From Endozoicomonas sp. 8E (lineage in GTDB: Bacteria; Pseudomonadota; Gammaproteobacteria; Pseudomonadales; Endozoicomonadaceae), in the NCBI RefSeq assembly GCF_032883915.1, contig NZ_CP120717.1:6154501-6218500 (forward strand): DNA of 64,000 nucleotides. Direction: 5' to 3'. Position numbers and translations under genes: made by a program. Below are positions 26,527 to 35,621 of this stretch, piece after piece. Every line of letters starts with the position of its first letter. The stretch's first letter is position 1. The notes beneath the pieces are model-generated. The model was given only the letters and a program-made list of their open reading frames with translations. It searched no databases and was not told the DNA's origin.

Positions 26527-28476
26527 ATTATCAAACACTTATTCTTCAAAGCGCCACTATTGCTACTGTCGCTGACTGTCGTCTGTCAGGCCAAACCGTG
26601 GACGGGACATTTTAATGTCGAGCTTGAACAGGGTGAAGGTTCTCCGAGCCATAATTTTTCTATAAAACTTGACCGGGGCACATTGTCGGGCAACCCTTCA
26701 GATATTAGCGGCACCAACGGCCACAATGAATCAGGTTTGCCATCTGATGAAAAACGACATAAACAACATAGTTACGGGGTGAAAAAGCCCCAAGTGGGGT
26801 CGATTACCTGGCAATGGTTTTACGCAACAAACCTTTTGGTTGTCTATGAACTGATCATGACCACCAAAGACAAGCCTCTATGCACAAACCCTTATCAGGC
26901 TGTCGCAAAACTCCGACTACCTTGCTCCAGCGTCGGAACGGGTTGCTGGAGTTTTGCGATCCCCTCTTATTCGTGGATACCATTAGAAGTAATTATCGCT
27001 ATCTGTTGGCTCTTAAAAAGCTACTGGAACCCTGATTCACCGCTGTTTAGCCCGATTGAACAAAAAGAGGCGGGTCAAAACCCTCCGCTTAAGGACTCCA
27101 TTATGATGTCTGGCTATGAACACAAGCCACTTCAATATCAGTCATCAGAATCTTCTGGTCAGCAAGCCCCACGAGCTTACATCGACCCTGGAAGCTCTTT
27201 CACCAGCTCCTTTTATTCTGACTCTGGCGACGGAGACGGAGACTCTCAACAACATTCACACACTATGGGCTTAAATTGTTTCGTCCATCCCTGTCGTGGC
27301 GTTTGTCAATTTCGACCAGCACCCGATAACAATGGATCCGCTGAATGGCCGCCAAATTCCGTAGACTCTCCGGAAGGCGAAATGAGTGCAGGAGCAGCAA
27401 ATGCTGAACCTGCCGAACCAGTCGACTTTGATGTAACAACACTCGGGGATTTACCTGTCAACGCTGATGACACGATAATAATCAATGGCTTACTCCATCT
27501 GAGTGGTCAAATAAAAGCTACAAGCCACAGCGCACAATCAACCTGTGACGAGACTGTGACCGGCGATGTTGGCCAGCCGCAACCAAGCGAAACTGCCTGC
27601 AAAAGTGCTTCAACCCTGCCCTCTCACAAAAACAAATACCATACCGGGCAAAAAACCTGTGATGCCACCGTGGTCGGGAAAGATGGCCTGCAGCGGCCAT
27701 GCGCGAACGTCTGCAAGAATGCCAGAGCCCTGACGTATCACAGAAGCAAATACCACAGCGGGCAAAGAACCTGTGAAGTGACTGTGACCAGTGAGAATGG
27801 CCAGCAGCAATCATGCGGGAAGATCTGCAAGAATGCTCGAGCCCTGACCTATCACAAAAGAAGAGACCACTCCAGGCAGCTTACCTGTGAGTTAATAAAG
27901 GTCGGGAAGGATGGCCGGGGCCAGCAATGTGAAAAGGTTTGCAAGAATGCTGTAGCCCTATCGATTCACAAAAGAAGATACCACTCCGGACGAGTAACCT
28001 GTGAAATGACTGTGATCGGAGAAGATGGCCAGCGGCAGCCATGCGGGAAGACCTGCAATAACCCACAAGCCCTGTGGGATCATAAAAGCAGACTCCACAC
28101 CGGGCTACAAACCTGCGACACAACAGTGATCGGTGAGGATGGCCAGCCACGGCCATGCGGGTCGGTCTTCAAAAATGCTCGAGTCCTGTCATCTCACAAA
28201 AGCTGTTATCACACCGGCAAAAGAACCTGTGACTTGATTGTGGTCAGGGAAGATGGCCAGCCGGGGGCATGTGGGAGGGTCTACAAAAATACCGCAACCC
28301 TGTCTTCCCATAAAAACAGAGACCATAGCAGGCAAAAAACCTGTACCTTAACCGTGGTCGGGGAGGATGGCCAATCAAAGCCATGCGGGAAGGTCTGCAA
28401 GAATGCTCTAGACCTCTCGAACCACAAAAGAATACACCGAAAACGCAAGCCTGTAGATGTGGAACAGGACGATTAG
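26527..28476 (+). CDS. L13: exported long-finger C2H2 protein, 7 intact + 1 degenerate finger, with palindromic insert
   Basis: About 649 aa. The start region is ATT ATC AAA: the first ATT is kept while the second has changed, which favours the first as the initiation codon. The leader stem is CTATCC/GGATAG. The signal peptide ends C-Q-A before K-P-W-T-G. The N-terminal domain has a 25-residue in-frame insert (26896-26970) at the same place as in L12. The linker before the fingers is short and lacks the second Cys cluster. Eight long fingers start at about residue 340. The first has lost its second Cys (P-Q-P-S-E-T-A-C). The tail is H-R-K-R-K-P-V-D-V-E-Q-D-D. Confidence 0.87.
   Translation: MIKHLFFKAPLLLLSLTVVCQAKPWTGHFNVELEQGEGSPSHNFSIKLDRGTLSGNPSDISGTNGHNESGLPSDEKRHKQHSYGVKKPQVGSITWQWFYATNLLVVYELIMTTKDKPLCTNPYQAVAKLRLPCSSVGTGCWSFAIPSYSWIPLEVIIAICWLLKSYWNPDSPLFSPIEQKEAGQNPPLKDSIMMSGYEHKPLQYQSSESSGQQAPRAYIDPGSSFTSSFYSDSGDGDGDSQQHSHTMGLNCFVHPCRGVCQFRPAPDNNGSAEWPPNSVDSPEGEMSAGAANAEPAEPVDFDVTTLGDLPVNADDTIIINGLLHLSGQIKATSHSAQSTCDETVTGDVGQPQPSETACKSASTLPSHKNKYHTGQKTCDATVVGKDGLQRPCANVCKNARALTYHRSKYHSGQRTCEVTVTSENGQQQSCGKICKNARALTYHKRRDHSRQLTCELIKVGKDGRGQQCEKVCKNAVALSIHKRRYHSGRVTCEMTVIGEDGQRQPCGKTCNNPQALWDHKSRLHTGLQTCDTTVIGEDGQPRPCGSVFKNARVLSSHKSCYHTGKRTCDLIVVREDGQPGACGRVYKNTATLSSHKNRDHSRQKTCTLTVVGEDGQSKPCGKVCKNALDLSNHKRIHRKRKPVDVEQDD
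26896..26970. repeat. In-frame palindromic insert in L13
   Basis: 75 bp between two TTAT copies. TCGCAAAACTCC (26903-26914) is the perfect reverse complement of GGAGTTTTGCGA (26948-26959). It lies at the same codon position as the L12 insert, so the two were probably inherited through gene duplication. A related copy lies between L21 and L22. Confidence 0.75.
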
Positions 28477-28604
28477 TCCATTATCTGGCACCCTTTCAAA
28501 CGTTTTTTTCCAGATGCAACTACCCGTTTTTAACGGAGTTTTTTTGACAACGATTTTTTGACAGAAAAACACCTCTACTTGCTTGTTCTATCCTTCCTCC
28601 GTCC

Positions 28605-28816
28605 TAGCAGCCTGTCGGACTTAAGCGTCCGTAGCGAGGATTGCAAGAAATTGAGGATAAAAATCTCTGTTTCTGAGGAGAATAGCGAGCTATTTGACGA
28701 AGAAACAGGGATTTTTAGACCAATTTATTGCAACCGCACGACTGCACGGATGCAGGAGCTAGAGCAACGCAGGAGCAGTTGCCGCGTAGGACAGTCTTAA
28801 GTCCGACAGGCTGCTA
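28605..28816. mobile_element. 212-bp MITE with perfect terminal inverted repeats, copy 1
   Basis: Ends are TAGCAGCCTGTCGGACTTAAG and its exact reverse complement at the right end. The element is bounded by TA on both sides, as expected for TA-target transposons of the IS630/Tc1 kind (inference). It carries no transposase. It splits the leader of pseudogene L14 between TCCGTCC and GACCAGAAG. The second copy (55589-55800) differs at only two positions that I could see. Confidence 0.85.
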
Positions 28817-28836
28817 GACCAGAAGACAAGGATAGA

Positions 28837-29397
28837 ATTATTAAACACTTATTCTATACAGCACTACTATTACTCGTTGACACAGGGGGATCACCCGTTT
28901 GCTAACATCACTGCGATGTTTGGGTCCTGACATAACCCATCATTACACCAGCCATCAGAATCATCCGGAATGGGTCTTATGATCGACAGCAACTTCCCGA
29001 AGAAGACGATATTTTCTTTACGCCTGGTAGCCATTTAGAAAAACAACAAACCACCGTTGAATCGTCCCAATTGAATCAGAATCAACTTCATCTTTCCAGG
29101 ACAGCAGCAATACAAATAAATAACGACAGTAGTCAAACGTTATGTAACCTGATCGAAGTCGGTCAGGATGGTCTGCAACGACAGCGCAGAAAGATCTGCA
29201 ATAATATTCAAGACCTGTCAAATCACAAGAGCAGATACCACACAGGGGAACGAATCTGCGATATGATCGTGGTCGGGGCGGATGGCCAGCAGCGGCCATG
29301 CAGAAAAGTCTGCAAAAATGCCGCATCTCTATCGGTTCAAAAAAGAACGCATCGAAAACACAAACCTTTTGATGTGGGTCAAGACGTCAGGCAATGA
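28837..29397 (+). pseudogene. L14: internally deleted long-finger family pseudogene
   Basis: The leader and ATT ATT AAA CAC are intact. The signal peptide region then jumps directly to the T-Q-G-D-H-P-F stretch, so most of the N-terminal domain is deleted. A stop (GGG TCC TGA) follows at about 28930. Downstream homology resumes at the linker and gives two long fingers and a remnant of a third at 29130-29350. The third has Q in place of a His (V-Q-K-R-T-H). The tail is H-R-K-H-K-P-F-D-V. The last part stays open from an ATG at 29071, but it has no leader. The MITE sits just upstream. A translated product seems unlikely. Confidence 0.85.
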
Positions 29398-29540
29398 TCT
29401 GACACCTGCCCATTCAAGAGGTCTGAGCGCGGCAAATCATGGTTTTTAACAGAGTTTTTTAACAGAAAGTCTTTGACTCAAAAACAACCTTATTTTCTTG
29501 GCCTATCCTTCCCCTCTGTGAACCAGAATACAGTGATAGA

Positions 29541-31586
29541 ATTATTAAACACTCACTCTTTGCAGTATTGCTTTTTCTGATACTGTCGTTTTCTTTAATC
29601 TGTCAGGCGAAAGCATTGACAGAGCGCTTTATTGTCGAGCTTGAACAGGATGCAAGTTTTACAGATCAGAACCCTTCTATAAAGCCTTATCGGCATATAT
29701 TGTCGGACTACCCATCAAACGTTGCCGACATAAACAACTATAGAGAACCAGGTTTTCTATTTGATAAAAAACGACGAAAACATTGCAGTTACATACTGAA
29801 GGCGCCCCTTATTGGGACTACTTTTTGGCAATTAGTTTACGACTTTCATCTTCTGGTTGGTTACGAGCTAATCCTGATCAACAAAGACGCCTCTCCAGGC
29901 ACCACCCCCTATTCATGGCTAACAGCAGAAGCGGTTGCAGTTTTCGGCTGGCTTTTAAAAAGCTATTGGAACTCTGGCCCACCGCTTTTTAACCCGATTG
30001 AACCACAGGCTGCGTCCATGCTGACACAGAGCGATCACCCTTTTGCGACCCTCAATGCGATGTATGGTTCTGGAAATAACCTGCAACAAAACCAGCCACC
30101 AGCAACAGCATCATCATCTGAGCAGCAAGCCCGACAAGTGACTGCTCAGCCTACAAGCTCTTTCACCCGTCACCTGTACTCTGGCTCCGGCGGTGGTGAC
30201 GGAGGCCCTCAACAACATCATACTTTGGGTTTAAATTGTTTCGTCTATCCCTGTAATGGTGTTTGTCAACTCCGACAATCATCCTATAGCAAAGGGCCAG
30301 CTGGGCTCTACTTTGAGCGTCCCTACACGCCAATACCGACTCCAGAGGCGATGAAAGAAATACAAAGCTCATGCCCCCATTTGGCTGATGGACACTGCTT
30401 TAGTTGCTTAGGTCATTTTGATCCTGCAGACGATGCAGACCCCCAATCTGACTCACCTTCCATAATATTGAATGATCTCCCTCCCATTCAACTCCAATGC
30501 ACTTCTGGCCAGCTATTTCAGCCCCGCGTCATTCTCGACAACTATACAGGCAGGATCGCCCCGGAAGGTTTCGCCCCGGACGCAATGAGTTCAGGGACAG
30601 CCTTTACAGAAGCTCTTACCGGGTTACCCAGTGATGATGTGTCAATACCCGGGAATGATTGTCTTGCTCCCGAAGAAACACCAGCTAAAGGAGCTACTCA
30701 TTGCCAACAAGCCTTGTCCGAGCATGAAATAATATACGACAACAAACGAATAATATGCAATATCAGCGTGACCGGAAAGGATGGCCAGAATCATCTATGT
30801 GGTACAGTCTGCAAGAATGCTCGATCTCTGTGTATTCACAATAACAAACGCCACAGCGGAAAAAAAATTTGTAACCTGACCGTGGTCGGGGAGGATGGCC
30901 AGCAGCGACCCTGCTTGAAGATCTGCGAGAGTGACGTAGCCATGTCGATTCACAAAAGAATCTCTCACAACGAAAAAAAAACCTGTGAACTGACCGTGGT
31001 CGGAGAGGATGGCCAACCTCGAGCGTGCGGAACTGTATTCAAGAATACCATGTCCCTGGCAGCTCACAAAAGCAGATACCACAGCGGGGAAAAAACCTGT
31101 GAGGTGACAGTGTTCGGAGAAGATGGTCAGCCGCGGACATGTGGGATGGCCTTCAAGAATGCTAAAACTCTGACGGATCACAAAAGCAGAGACCATACCG
31201 GACAAATAGTCTGTGATATGACCGTGGTCGGGGAGGACGAACAACAAAGGCCATGCGGGAAGATCTGCAAGAATGCTCTAACCTTCACGTCTCACAAAAA
31301 CATATACCACACCAGGCAGGTAATCTGTAGCCAAACCGTAATCGGGAAGGATGGCCTGCAACGATCGTGCGGTATGGTCTTCAAAGGTGCAAAAGCCCTG
31401 TCCACTCACAAAAGAAGAGACCACTCTAAGCGAAAAATCTGTAACCCGACCCTGGTCGGGAAGGATAGTCAGCATCGGACATGTGAAAGGATTTGCAAGA
31501 ATACTAAAGCCCTGTCGGAGCAAAAAAGAATTCATAGAAAACGCAGACCTGTTGATGTGGATCTGGACAATAACCTCGATCCTTAA
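29541..31586 (+). CDS. L15: exported long-finger C2H2 protein, 7 fingers
   Basis: About 681 aa from ATT 29541. The leader is weaker than elsewhere: CTATCC faces GTGATAG, leaving a five-base stem, and the Shine-Dalgarno is only AGTGA. The signal peptide ends C-Q-A before K-A-L-T-E. The N-terminal domain has a basic D-K-K-R-R-K-H and Y-S-W-L-T-A-E. N-C-F-V-Y-P-C-N-G-V-C is followed by the second cluster C-P-H-L-A-D-G-H-C-F-S-C. Seven fingers start at about residue 405. The second has C-L-K-I-C-E-S-D and an N-E-K-K linker. The last lacks the first His of the pair (S-E-Q-K-R-I-H). Tail: H-R-K-R-R-P-V-D-V-D-L-D. Confidence 0.85.
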   Translation: MIKHSLFAVLLFLILSFSLICQAKALTERFIVELEQDASFTDQNPSIKPYRHILSDYPSNVADINNYREPGFLFDKKRRKHCSYILKAPLIGTTFWQLVYDFHLLVGYELILINKDASPGTTPYSWLTAEAVAVFGWLLKSYWNSGPPLFNPIEPQAASMLTQSDHPFATLNAMYGSGNNLQQNQPPATASSSEQQARQVTAQPTSSFTRHLYSGSGGGDGGPQQHHTLGLNCFVYPCNGVCQLRQSSYSKGPAGLYFERPYTPIPTPEAMKEIQSSCPHLADGHCFSCLGHFDPADDADPQSDSPSIILNDLPPIQLQCTSGQLFQPRVILDNYTGRIAPEGFAPDAMSSGTAFTEALTGLPSDDVSIPGNDCLAPEETPAKGATHCQQALSEHEIIYDNKRIICNISVTGKDGQNHLCGTVCKNARSLCIHNNKRHSGKKICNLTVVGEDGQQRPCLKICESDVAMSIHKRISHNEKKTCELTVVGEDGQPRACGTVFKNTMSLAAHKSRYHSGEKTCEVTVFGEDGQPRTCGMAFKNAKTLTDHKSRDHTGQIVCDMTVVGEDEQQRPCGKICKNALTFTSHKNIYHTRQVICSQTVIGKDGLQRSCGMVFKGAKALSTHKRRDHSKRKICNPTLVGKDSQHRTCERICKNTKALSEQKRIHRKRRPVDVDLDNNLDP

Positions 31587-31742
31587 TATTTTCGGCAAAG
31601 GTCAGGCCAATACGCAGCGACTTTTTGCCCAGTGTTGCCTCTGGTTTTAACAAAGATTTATTAACAGAATATCTTTGACAGAAAAGCAAGCTGATTTTCT
31701 TGATCTATGCTTCCTCTCTGTATACCAGAAAGCAAAGATAGA

Positions 31743-33815
31743 ATTATTAGACACTCACCTTTTGCGGCAGTGATGTTTTTACTTCTGACGTTGTCCCTCC
31801 CCTGTCAGGCCGAACCTTGGACAAGACGTTTTATTGTCGAGTTTGAACAGGATACTGGTTCTCCAGACCAGGGCTTTTACATAAAACGAGACCAGCACAC
31901 ACTGCCAGAAAATCCGTCAGACACTATCTGTACTTCAGGCCATCCAGGATTTGATTCGCCCACTGATGACATACCTCAAAAATCTTGCAGTTATGGAGTT
32001 AAAACAACCATCGTTGATGTGATTTCGTGGCAATGGCTTTACACCACCGATCTGCTGGCGGTTTACGAACTTATCCTGACCACCCGAGACGCTCCTCTGT
32101 TCTCCAATCCTTATTCATGGTTACCTTCAGAAGCAATTTTAGTTCTCGGTTGGCTTTTAAAAAGCTACTGGAACCCCAATTCACCGATGTTTAACCCGAT
32201 TGAACCAAAAGTGGCTCAGCAAGAGGCGAATCAGAATCAGCCGTTTGCGACCATCAATGCAATGTTTGGTTCCGGAAATAACCAACAACAATGCCAGCCA
32301 TCAGCATCATCCGGTCAGCAATTCCAGAAAGCCTCCAATCACCTTACAGGCTCTTTCAACAGTCTCGTGAATATTGACTATCGTGGCGGTAACGGAGGCC
32401 CTCAAGAACAGTCACATACTCTGGGTTTAAATTGTTTCATCTATCCCTGTCGTGGCGTTTGCAGATTGCGACCATTATCTGTCGGCAGTGAACCCACTGA
32501 ATGGGCACTGAGTTCCGAAGAAAGTTCGAAAGGACAAAGCTCATGCACCCATCCGGTGAATGAATGCCGTTTTAGTTGCATAGGTCATTTTGATCTTGCA
32601 GGCGCAACATATTTCCAACAAAAACCACCTGTCGAAATATGGATTAATCCCCGTGCCACTCCTGCCACTCATCTCCAATATAATTCTGACCAACTATTTG
32701 GGCTTCAGCCGCATGACATGGATGACAGCTTTATAGACGGGGTCGCCTCAGACGGGGTCGCCTCAGACGGGATCGCCTCAGAAGGAGTGACCCCGGACTC
32801 CAAAAATGCAGGAGTCGTCTATACAACTGATCCAGCCAGACCACTCAATTTTGACGTACCAATGCTTGAGAATGTCTGTTTTTCTTCCGGAATTGCTCCT
32901 TCTAAAGGAGCTTCACATGGCCAAAAAAACTGCCCGGACCACAAAAGCGAATACCGCAGCGAGCAACCAACCTGCAAAGTAACAGTGGTCCGTGAGGATG
33001 GTCAGCAGAGGCCATGCGGGATGGTCTTCAAGAATATTCAAGCCCTGGTGAATCACAAAAGAAGAGCCCACACCGGGCCACAAGCCTGTTATATGACCGT
33101 AGTCAGAGAGGATGGCCGGCAGCAACCATGTGGGCAAGTCTGCAAGAATGCTCTATCGCTATCTGTTCACGAAAGCAAAGTACACTCGGGGCAAAAGACC
33201 TGTGACGCAACAGTCATCGGAGTGAATGGCCAGAAGCACCTCTGCGGGCGGATCTGTAAAAATGCTGGAGCCCTGTCGGATCACAAAATAAGAAAGCACA
33301 GCGGGCAACAAACCTGCGACGTGAGAATGGTCGGGGAAGATGGTCAGCAGCGGCTATGTGGGAAGATCTGCAAGAGTCTTAAGACCCTGTCATATCACAA
33401 AAGAACAGATCACGGCAGGCAACAAACCTGCGATGAAATAATGCTCAGGGAGGACGGCCGACAGCAGCCATGTGGGGCGATTTGCAAGGGCTCCAGAGCT
33501 TTATCTGATCACAAAAAAAGACACCATAGTGGACAAAAAACCTGTGACATAGCCCTGGTTGGGGACGATGGCCAGCAATGGCCATGCGGGAAAGTCTGCA
33601 AGAATATTCATACCCTGACATATCACAAAAAAACAGCTCACAGCAGGCAACAAACCTATAACGTAAAAGTGCTCGGAGAGGATGCACAGCTGCGCTCACT
33701 CGTGGAGGTCTGCCAGCGTTCTATAGAGCCCTCGAATCACAGAAGAATACATCGAAAACTCAAGCCTGTTGATGAAGGCCGGGAGGATGACTCCACTCCA
33801 CAAAAAGGTAAATGA
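31743..33815 (+). CDS. L16: exported long-finger C2H2 protein, 6 intact + 1 degenerate finger
   Basis: About 690 aa from ATT 31743. An ATG twelve codons upstream (31707) is in frame but has no Shine-Dalgarno; it arose where paralogues have ATC. The leader stem is disrupted. The signal peptide ends C-Q-A before E-P-W-T-R-R-F. C-X4-C-X3-C is present, and the second cluster is C-T-H-P-V-N-E-C-R-F-S-C. At 32737-32790 a tandem repeat gives D-G-V-A-S-D-G-V-A-S-D-G-I-A-S. Fingers begin at about residue 405. The seventh has lost its Cys pair (T-Y-N-V, R-S-L-V-E-V-C). The tail is weaker (H-R-K-L-K-P-V-D-E) and extends to T-P-Q-K-G-K. Confidence 0.84.
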   Translation: MIRHSPFAAVMFLLLTLSLPCQAEPWTRRFIVEFEQDTGSPDQGFYIKRDQHTLPENPSDTICTSGHPGFDSPTDDIPQKSCSYGVKTTIVDVISWQWLYTTDLLAVYELILTTRDAPLFSNPYSWLPSEAILVLGWLLKSYWNPNSPMFNPIEPKVAQQEANQNQPFATINAMFGSGNNQQQCQPSASSGQQFQKASNHLTGSFNSLVNIDYRGGNGGPQEQSHTLGLNCFIYPCRGVCRLRPLSVGSEPTEWALSSEESSKGQSSCTHPVNECRFSCIGHFDLAGATYFQQKPPVEIWINPRATPATHLQYNSDQLFGLQPHDMDDSFIDGVASDGVASDGIASEGVTPDSKNAGVVYTTDPARPLNFDVPMLENVCFSSGIAPSKGASHGQKNCPDHKSEYRSEQPTCKVTVVREDGQQRPCGMVFKNIQALVNHKRRAHTGPQACYMTVVREDGRQQPCGQVCKNALSLSVHESKVHSGQKTCDATVIGVNGQKHLCGRICKNAGALSDHKIRKHSGQQTCDVRMVGEDGQQRLCGKICKSLKTLSYHKRTDHGRQQTCDEIMLREDGRQQPCGAICKGSRALSDHKKRHHSGQKTCDIALVGDDGQQWPCGKVCKNIHTLTYHKKTAHSRQQTYNVKVLGEDAQLRSLVEVCQRSIEPSNHRRIHRKLKPVDEGREDDSTPQKGK
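32737..32790 (+). repeat. Short tandem repeat GACGGGGTCGCCTCA within L16
   Basis: Three 15-bp units plus a diverged fourth encode D-G-V-A-S repeats in the linker. L30 has a two-unit version at the equivalent place (about 61527-61552). Confidence 0.7.
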
Positions 33816-33919
33816 ATAAGTAGTATGGATCTGATACCCATCATTTATGAAGGAAACATAAAAACACGCTTATTTTCTTGATCTATCTTTTCTCTCTGTA
33901 GCCAGAGAGCAAGGATAGT

Positions 33920-35494
33920 ATTATTAGATACTTAATCTTTGCGGGACTGCTTTTGCTGCTACAGTCACTATCTGTCGTCTGGGCCGAATCGTGGACAGGA
34001 CGTTTTGTGGTCGAGTTTGAACAGGATGCTGGTTCTCCAAACCCGTGCTTTTTCATAAAGCATGACCGTCAGACATTACCAGACAACCCGTCAGACATTG
34101 CCGACACAAACGGCTGTTCAGGATTAGCTTCGCCCCACGATGACAAACGCCAAAAACTTTACAGTTACCGAGTGAAAACGACCACCTCTGAGTCAATTTC
34201 GTGGCAATGGCTTTATGCCACAAAGCTACCGCTTGCTTACGAGCTGACCCTGACAACCGATAACACCTCTCTAAATTCCAACTTTTCTTCATGGCTACCC
34301 GTAAAAGCGATTATGGCTATCGGTTGGCTTTTAAACAGCTATAGGAAACCCGATTCACTACTGTATAACCCGATTAAACAACAGGCAGCATCTATGTTGA
34401 CACAGGGGAATTGCCTTTTTGCGTTCATCACAGCGATGTTTGGCTCTGGAAGTGACCAGCAACAATACCAGCCATCCGTATCATCCAGCCAGAAAGCCCC
34501 CCAACCCATCACCCGAATTGCTGGTTCATTAACCAACCCAGTGTATTCTGGCTCTGGCGACGGTAAAGGAGATCCTCAACAACACCTGCATACATTGGGT
34601 TTAAATTGTTTCGTCTATCCCTGCAACGGGGTTTGCCAATTCCGATCATCATACGATAGCCCAGAACCCACTGAATGGCCGCTGAATTCAATAGAAAGCT
34701 CATGCCCTCATTTGACTAATGGATACTGCTTTAGTTGCATAGGTTTTGATCCAGCAAACAAAACATATTCCGAACAACACTCACCTCTTGAAACGTTGAA
34801 TGAACTCCCTGACATTCAACGCCGATTCGATTCTGAACAATTGACCGAGACACAGGAACTCATGACGAATCATAAAAGCAAATGCTACGTTGGGAACCGG
34901 GTATGCAACGAACTACGGGTCGGGGATTATGATCAGCCGCGGCTATGCGGAAGGGTTTGCAAAAATACTAAAGCCCTGTCGGTTCACAAAAGCAGATACC
35001 ATACCGGGCAAAAAACCTGTGACGTGACCCTGATTGGAGCAGATGGCCAGCCAGGGCCCTGCGGGAAATTCTGCAAAAATGCTCAAGTCCTGTCGGATCA
35101 CAAAAGAAGAGACCACAGCAGACGTCAAACCTGTGATGTGACCCTGGTCGGGAAAGATGGCCAGCAGTGGCCATGTGGTATGGTCTGCAAGAATGCCCGC
35201 TCTCTGACGGAGCATAAAAGCAAATGCCACAGCGGGCAAAAAACCTGTGACAAAACGGTGGTCAGGAAGGATGGCAAACAGTGGCCATGCGGGAGGGTCT
35301 GCAAGAATGCTAATGCCCTCTCGAATCACAAAAAAAGAGTGCACACCGGACAACAAACCTGTGATGTGATAGTGGTTGGGGAGGATGGCCAGCAACGACC
35401 ATGCGGTATGATCTGCAAGAATGCTAAAACCCTGTGGGACCACAAACTAAAACATCGAAAACAAAAGCCTGTTAGTCTGGACAGTAACCCTTGA
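33920..35494 (+). CDS. L17: exported long-finger C2H2 protein, 5 fingers
   Basis: One of the shortest intact members, about 524 aa. The leader reads CTATCTTT ... AAGGATAG (one wobble), with an extra perfect inner stem CTCTCTG/CAGAGAG around TAGC. The first start codon is ATT 33920, preceded by T rather than A. The signal peptide is Leu-rich and ends W-A-E before S-W-T-G. The basic patch is D-D-K-R-Q-K. N-C-F-V-Y-P-C-N-G-V-C is followed by C-P-H-L-T-N-G-Y-C-F-S-C, then a short linker. Five long fingers start at about residue 325 with all ligands present. The tail is H-R-K-Q-K-P-V-S-L, weaker than in neighbours. Confidence 0.86.
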   Translation: MIRYLIFAGLLLLLQSLSVVWAESWTGRFVVEFEQDAGSPNPCFFIKHDRQTLPDNPSDIADTNGCSGLASPHDDKRQKLYSYRVKTTTSESISWQWLYATKLPLAYELTLTTDNTSLNSNFSSWLPVKAIMAIGWLLNSYRKPDSLLYNPIKQQAASMLTQGNCLFAFITAMFGSGSDQQQYQPSVSSSQKAPQPITRIAGSLTNPVYSGSGDGKGDPQQHLHTLGLNCFVYPCNGVCQFRSSYDSPEPTEWPLNSIESSCPHLTNGYCFSCIGFDPANKTYSEQHSPLETLNELPDIQRRFDSEQLTETQELMTNHKSKCYVGNRVCNELRVGDYDQPRLCGRVCKNTKALSVHKSRYHTGQKTCDVTLIGADGQPGPCGKFCKNAQVLSDHKRRDHSRRQTCDVTLVGKDGQQWPCGMVCKNARSLTEHKSKCHSGQKTCDKTVVRKDGKQWPCGRVCKNANALSNHKKRVHTGQQTCDVIVVGEDGQQRPCGMICKNAKTLWDHKLKHRKQKPVSLDSNP

Positions 35495-35621
35495 CTTTCC
35501 CAACCTTTCACGCTTTTTCCCGGCTGCAACCATTGGCTTTAAAGAGAATGTTTTTGACAGAAAAACATGTTTATTTTCTTGATCTATCCTTCCTCTCTGT
35601 ATATCAGGGTCCAGAGACAAA

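Noticed and set aside
28558-28800. 80-codon ORF through the MITE, also seen as the end of an ORF at 55152-55784
   Set aside because: It lies within the 212-bp inverted-repeat element and only joins flanking frames by chance; no protein features.
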